DNA of 64,000 bases. Source: Pseudomonas kielensis (GTDB lineage: Bacteria > Pseudomonadota > Gammaproteobacteria > Pseudomonadales > Pseudomonadaceae). Under the pieces are notes generated by a model, which made no database searches, was not told where the DNA came from, and saw nothing but the letters and a program-made list of their open reading frames with translations. Below, one piece after another: positions 59,819 through 64,000 of this stretch. A program made the translations under genes and the position numbers. Positions within the stretch are counted from its first letter, which is position 1, and every line of letters begins with the position of its first letter. The stretch spans positions 1 through 64,000 of the forward strand of contig NZ_JACMYG010000017.1 in the NCBI RefSeq assembly GCF_014236655.1, given 5' to 3'.

Positions 59819-62215
59819 CTAATGCGTGCTAATTCTTTCCTTAGAGTCAGACTCGCGTTTTTCATCCTTTGCAACTATCTCGGGAGCCACATCGGGCAAG
59901 GGCTCCGGCGCGTATTGCAGCGCAATTTGCAGGACCTCGTCAATCCATTTAACCGGTTTAATCTGAAGATCTTGCTTGATGTTGTCGGGAATTTCCTTCA
60001 AATCGCGTACGTTCTCTTCAGGAATGATCACCGTCTTGATCCCGCCGCGATGTGCCGCCAGCAGTTTTTCCTTCAGGCCGCCGATGGCCAGGACTTGACC
60101 GCGCAGGGTGATTTCGCCGGTCATGGCGACATCCGCCCGCACCGGGATCCCGGTCAGTGCCGACACCAACGCCGTGCACATGCCTACACCCGCACTAGGA
60201 CCGTCTTTGGGCGTAGCCCCTTCCGGCATGTGGATGTGGGTGTCGCGCTTCTCATGGAAGTCCAGGGGAATCCCCAGGCTCTTGGCCCGACTACGTACGA
60301 CCGTCAGCGCAGCGGTGATCGATTCGACCATCACATCGCCCAGCGAACCGGTCTTGATCAGTTGACCCTTGCCCGGCACCACGGCCGCTTCGATAGTCAG
60401 CAATTCACCGCCCACCTGGGTCCACGCCAGGCCCGTCACTTGGCCCACCTGATCCTGCTGCTCGGCCAGGCCGTAGCGGAATTTGCGCACGCCCAGGAAG
60501 TGCTCGAGCATGTCGGCCGTGACCTTCACCGAGAAGCGTTTTTCCAACGCGTGCTCTTTGACAGTCTTGCGGCAGACCTTGGCAATCTGGCGCTCCAGCC
60601 CACGCACACCGGCTTCGCGGGTGTAGTAACGGATGATGTCGCGGATCGCTTCAGCTTCGAATTCCAGCTCGCCCTTTTTCAGGCCGTTGGCCTGGATCTG
60701 TTTCGGCGAGAGGTATTTGACCGCGATGTTGATCTTCTCGTCTTCGGTGTAACCCGGCAGGCGGATCACTTCCATACGGTCGAGCAGCGCCGCGGGAATG
60801 TTCATCGAGTTCGAGGTGCACAGGAACATCACATCCGAGAGGTCGTAATCGACTTCCAGGTAGTGATCGTTGAAATTGTGGTTCTGCTCGGGGTCGAGCA
60901 CTTCCAGCAAAGCCGATGCCGGATCGCCTCGCATGTCGCTGCCCATCTTGTCGATTTCATCGAGCAGGAACAGCGGGTTGCGCACGCCCACTTTGGTCAT
61001 CTTTTGAATCAATCTTCCTGGCATCGAACCGATGTAAGTACGGCGATGACCACGAATTTCCGCTTCGTCACGCACGCCACCCAGGGCCATACGAACAAAT
61101 TTACGGTTGGTGGCGTGGGCAATCGACTCCGCCAGGGAAGTTTTACCTACCCCAGGAGGACCGACCAGGCACAGTACCGGACCACGAATTTTCTTCACGC
61201 GCTTTTGCACGGCGAGGTATTCGAGGATCCGTTCTTTGACTTCTTCCAGACCATAGTGGTCGGCGTCGAGAATGTCTTCGGCACGGGCCAGGTCCAGGCG
61301 GACTTTGCTCTGCGCTTTCCACGGCACCTGGACCAGCCAGTCGATGTAGGTGCGCACCACGGTCGCTTCTGCCGACATTGGCGACATTTGCTTGAGCTTG
61401 TTCAGCTCAGCCAAGGCCTTGGCCAGAGCATCTTTTGGCAGGCCGGCGGCATCAATGCGTTTTTTCAGCTCTTCGACTTCGTTGTGGCCCTCTTCGCTGT
61501 CGCCGAGCTCTTTCTGAATGGCCTTCATCTGCTCATTCAGGTAGTACTCGCGCTGACTGCGCTCCATTTGTTTCTTGACCCGGCCACGAATACGTTTTTC
61601 GACCTGCAGCAGGTCGATTTCCGCATCCAGCAACGCCAGCACGTGTTCGACACGGGCCGACAGGTCGAGGATCTCGAGGATTTCCTGCTTCTGCTCGATT
61701 TTCAGCGCCATGTGCGCGGCCATCGTATCGACCAGGCGGCCTGGCTCGTCGATGCTGTTGAGCGACGACAGGACTTCGGCAGGGACTTTCTTGCCCAGTT
61801 GAACGTATTGTTCGAACTGCGACAGCAAACTGCGAACGAACACTTCCGACTCGCGCTCTGGCGCGTCGACTTCGTCGATCAGGGAAACTTCGGCACGGCA
61901 GTGGCCGTCCACTTCAATGAAACGCTCGACAGCACCACGTTGCTCACCCTCGACCAGCACCTTGACGGTGCCATCAGGCAGCTTGAGCAGTTGCAGCACG
62001 GTGGCGATGGTCCCGACGCGGTACAGCGCGTCTTCTCCGGGATCGTCGTCGGCAGGGTTTCTCTGGGCCAGCAGCAGAATCTGCTTGTCGCCCGTCATCG
62101 CGGCCTCGAGGGCTTCGATAGATTTCTCGCGCCCCACGAACAGCGGGATAACCATGTGCGGATAAACCACGACATCACGCAATGGCAGGAGAGGCAATTC
62201 GATGGTTGTCTTCAT
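59819..62215 (-). CDS. lon: ATP-dependent protease Lon
   Basis: 798 residues. Degrades misfolded and regulatory proteins. N-terminal LON substrate domain (residues about 1-200), AAA+ module with GPPGVGKTSLAES Walker A and LFLLDEIDKMG Walker B, and protease domain with catalytic Ser in PKDGPSAGVGM and Lys in GGLKEKLLAAHRGG. Start at 62215 (MKTTIELPLLPLRD) with GAGGCG upstream. A sigma32-like promoter lies 59-87 bases upstream. Confidence 0.97.
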   Translation of the reverse strand: MKTTIELPLLPLRDVVVYPHMVIPLFVGREKSIEALEAAMTGDKQILLLAQRNPADDDPGEDALYRVGTIATVLQLLKLPDGTVKVLVEGEQRGAVERFIEVDGHCRAEVSLIDEVDAPERESEVFVRSLLSQFEQYVQLGKKVPAEVLSSLNSIDEPGRLVDTMAAHMALKIEQKQEILEILDLSARVEHVLALLDAEIDLLQVEKRIRGRVKKQMERSQREYYLNEQMKAIQKELGDSEEGHNEVEELKKRIDAAGLPKDALAKALAELNKLKQMSPMSAEATVVRTYIDWLVQVPWKAQSKVRLDLARAEDILDADHYGLEEVKERILEYLAVQKRVKKIRGPVLCLVGPPGVGKTSLAESIAHATNRKFVRMALGGVRDEAEIRGHRRTYIGSMPGRLIQKMTKVGVRNPLFLLDEIDKMGSDMRGDPASALLEVLDPEQNHNFNDHYLEVDYDLSDVMFLCTSNSMNIPAALLDRMEVIRLPGYTEDEKINIAVKYLSPKQIQANGLKKGELEFEAEAIRDIIRYYTREAGVRGLERQIAKVCRKTVKEHALEKRFSVKVTADMLEHFLGVRKFRYGLAEQQDQVGQVTGLAWTQVGGELLTIEAAVVPGKGQLIKTGSLGDVMVESITAALTVVRSRAKSLGIPLDFHEKRDTHIHMPEGATPKDGPSAGVGMCTALVSALTGIPVRADVAMTGEITLRGQVLAIGGLKEKLLAAHRGGIKTVIIPEENVRDLKEIPDNIKQDLQIKPVKWIDEVLQIALQYAPEPLPDVAPEIVAKDEKRESDSKERISTH

Positions 62216-62273
62216 GATTTCGCCTCTACGGCGGCCATAAGGCCGTAAACAGATGGAAGTAAGCTTGAAACCA

Positions 62274-62302
62274 AGATGGGGGCTGCCTTGCAAAAAAACA
62301 AG
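62274..62302 (-). promoter_or_regulatory. Sigma32 heat-shock promoter of lon
   Basis: On the minus strand CTTGTT (62297-62302), 15 bases, then CCCCATCT (62274-62281), close to the consensus CTTGAA / CCCCATnT. Confidence 0.8.
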
Positions 62303-62349
62303 CTGATTAGCAGAGCTCGATAAAGATCGCAGCCGGCAACAGCCCGTAC

Positions 62350-62374
62350 AAAAGCAAAGGGGCCCGAAGGCCCC
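62350..62374 (-). terminator. Intrinsic terminator of clpX
   Basis: Minus-strand stem GGGGCC-TTCG-GGCCCC followed by TTTGCTTTT, 24 bases after the clpX stop. Confidence 0.85.
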
Positions 62375-62397
62375 TTCTTTATCCAGCAGTGCGACGC

Positions 62398-63681
62398 TTA
62401 CGCGTCTGGCGCTGCCTTGGCAGCCGGCTCACTGTTTTCGTAGATATACAGTGGCTTGGACTTGCCTTCTATAACGCTTTCATCGATCACTACTTTACTC
62501 ACCTCGGACTGCGAGGGGATTTCGTACATAGTGTCGAGCAGCACACCTTCGAGGATCGAACGCAATCCACGGGCACCGGTCTTGCGTTCCAGTGCGCGTT
62601 TGGCGACCGACTTTAGGGCGTCGGAGCGGAACTCCAGATCAACGCCTTCCATCTCGAACAGCTTGGCATACTGTTTGGTCAGAGCATTTTTTGGCTCGGT
62701 GAGGATCTGCATCAGCGCAGCCTCGTCGAGCTCGTCCAGCGTCGCCAGCACCGGCAGACGGCCAACGAATTCCGGGATCAGACCGAACTTGACCAGATCG
62801 TCAGGTTCGACTTCACGCAGGGATTCACCGACTTTCTTGCCTTCTTCCTTGCTGCGAACTTCTGCGTTGAAACCGATGCCGCCCTTGGTGGAACGGTTTT
62901 GAATAACCTTTTCCAGACCGGAGAATGCACCACCGCAGATGAACAGGATGTTACGGGTGTCGACCTGCAGGAATTCCTGCTGCGGATGCTTGCGACCACC
63001 TTGAGGTGGAACGGAAGCGACCGTGCCTTCGATCAACTTGAGCAAGGCTTGCTGCACGCCCTCACCGGAAACATCCCGGGTGATGGACGGGTTGTCAGAC
63101 TTGCGCGAAATCTTGTCGATTTCATCGATGTAGACGATGCCCATTTGAGCTTTCTCTACGTCGTAATCGCACTTCTGCAACAGCTTCTGAATGATGTTCT
63201 CGACATCTTCGCCCACGTAACCCGCCTCGGTGAGGGTGGTCGCGTCAGCGATGGTGAACGGCACATTCAGCAGACGAGCCAGGGTTTCGGCAAGCAGGGT
63301 TTTACCCGAGCCTGTCGGGCCGATCAGCAAGATGTTGCTCTTGCCGAGTTCGACGTCGTCATTCTTCTTGTCACGCTGGTTCAGGCGCTTGTAGTGGTTG
63401 TATACCGCTACGGCCAGAACCTTTTTCGCACGTTCTTGACCAATCACATATTGATCAAGGATGCCGCTGATTTCTTTAGGCGAAGGCAATTTATGCGCGC
63501 TGCTCTCGGCCTGGGCTTCCTGCACCTCCTCACGGATGATGTCATTGCACAGGTCGACGCACTCGTCGCAGATAAAGACCGAGGGGCCGGCAATCAATTT
63601 GCGCACTTCATGCTGGCTTTTGCCACAGAAGGAGCAATAGAGCAGCTTGCCGTTGTCCTCGCCGTTGCGGGTGTCAGTCAT
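62398..63681 (-). CDS. clpX: ATP-dependent Clp protease ATP-binding subunit ClpX
   Basis: 427 residues. AAA+ unfoldase feeding ClpP. N-terminal zinc-binding domain (YCSFCGKSQHEV...FICDECVDLC), Walker A GPTGSGKTLLAE, Walker B IVYIDEIDKI, an IGF-type loop for ClpP docking (IGFNAEV) and sensor-2 GARGLRS. Start at 63681 gives the known N-terminus MTDTRNGEDNGKLLYCSFCG. Follows clpP after 113 bases. Confidence 0.97.
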   Translation of the reverse strand: MTDTRNGEDNGKLLYCSFCGKSQHEVRKLIAGPSVFICDECVDLCNDIIREEVQEAQAESSAHKLPSPKEISGILDQYVIGQERAKKVLAVAVYNHYKRLNQRDKKNDDVELGKSNILLIGPTGSGKTLLAETLARLLNVPFTIADATTLTEAGYVGEDVENIIQKLLQKCDYDVEKAQMGIVYIDEIDKISRKSDNPSITRDVSGEGVQQALLKLIEGTVASVPPQGGRKHPQQEFLQVDTRNILFICGGAFSGLEKVIQNRSTKGGIGFNAEVRSKEEGKKVGESLREVEPDDLVKFGLIPEFVGRLPVLATLDELDEAALMQILTEPKNALTKQYAKLFEMEGVDLEFRSDALKSVAKRALERKTGARGLRSILEGVLLDTMYEIPSQSEVSKVVIDESVIEGKSKPLYIYENSEPAAKAAPDA

Positions 63682-63794
63682 TCGTTCGATCCAAATCCGA
63701 TAGGCTTGCAACACAAGATGAAGGCTATTGCGGGCTTTTTCAAGCCCGCCGGTGATCAGACCAGCCCACCAAGCCTATTTTGAGCTGCTTATTT

Positions 63795-64000
63795 TTAAGC
63801 TGGGCGCTGGGCAATCACTTCGTCGATCAGGCCGTACTCACGTGCGGCTTCTGCACTCATGAAGTTATCGCGGTTGGTGTCACGCTCGATTTCTTCCAGC
63901 GTGTGCCCGCTATGCTTGGCCATCAGCGTATTGAGACGCTCACGGATGAAGAGGATTTCCTTGGCATGGATTTCGATATCCGAGGCCTGGCCCTGGAAAC
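63795..64000 (-). CDS. clpP: ATP-dependent Clp protease proteolytic subunit ClpP (3' part)
   Basis: Only the last 68 codons are inside the window. The frame reads FQGQASDIEIHAKEILFIRE, then RLNTLMAKHSGHTLEEIERD, then TNRDNFMSAEAAREYGLIDE and VIAQRPA with a TAA stop. The catalytic-triad Asp is in ERDTNRDNFM. The gene continues to the right. Confidence 0.96.
   Translation of the reverse strand, partial: FQGQASDIEIHAKEILFIRERLNTLMAKHSGHTLEEIERDTNRDNFMSAEAAREYGLIDEVIAQRPA

Noticed and set aside
59822..62248. 808-codon plus-strand frame opposite lon
   Set aside because: Antisense of a universally conserved protease gene.
63730..63749. Terminator between clpP and clpX
   Set aside because: GCGGGCTT/AAGCCCGC can form a hairpin but has no T-run on the minus strand; it could be a processing or attenuation hairpin.

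Overview
The window is chromosomal DNA of a Pseudomonas, most likely of the P. fluorescens group. The evidence is the high GC content and codon use, the lon-hupB-ppiD and clpP-clpX order at the right end, a complete leucine/isovalerate (liu) locus, an iron-regulated PrrF small RNA, a Crc-type small RNA directly after the HMG-CoA lyase gene, Pseudomonas-only small families (DUF6555, DUF6124) and REP-type palindromes. Family calls rest on recognising sequence and motifs; no database search was run.

Layout. 1-164: promoter and leader of an rRNA operon that leaves the window to the left. 358-19995: housekeeping and accessory genes: a small exported protein made of five identical-length repeats, a DUF1615 lipoprotein, two LysE-type exporters, a zinc-site HemB, a GST, a metal permease, selD-mnmH (selenium tRNA modification), a metallothionein, a LysR gene facing a pair of small DMT transporters, an amino-acid binding protein, a rhodanese/ftrA pair and an acyl-CoA dehydrogenase. 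20160-30789: LysR, then the liu system (liuR-liuE, CrcY sRNA, acyl-CoA synthetase, liuABCD) with three LiuR-type operators. 30832-34129: an S24-type repressor lacking its catalytic serine, a DUF6124 protein, PrrF, an M14 peptidase and an HxlR regulator. 34195-38132: a truncated MFS gene and a catalase-peroxidase/cytochrome b561 operon divergent from an ECF sigma/anti-sigma pair, with matching promoters on both sides. 38216-42426: a leucine-rich-repeat protein kinase, a YebC-family protein and an orphan VgrG. 42434-49498: a 2-aminoethylphosphonate locus (FAD oxidoreductase, organophosphate-type MFS, two LysR genes, phnW, phnX). 49697-57095: a second cytochrome b561, a PLP enzyme, fadH, a nitrilase-fold protein without catalytic residues, an AraC regulator, a 28-residue microprotein and a DUF2242 lipoprotein. 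57308-64000: protein quality control: ppiD, a tRNA-like element, hupB, lon, clpX and the 3' end of clpP.

How genes work together. The liu genes take leucine-derived isovaleryl-CoA to acetoacetate and acetyl-CoA; the neighbouring sigma54/CbrB-driven CrcY RNA links the region to catabolite repression. phnW and phnX convert 2-aminoethylphosphonate to acetaldehyde and phosphate, and the MFS and FAD enzyme probably widen substrate supply. The ECF module looks like an autoregulated circuit controlling a membrane peroxidase and its heme partner.

No single large undescribed system stands out. The best leads are the catalytically dead nitrilase-fold protein with its AraC partner, the tRNA-like element between hupB and ppiD, the serine-less repressor, the ECF/peroxidase module and the LRR kinase.
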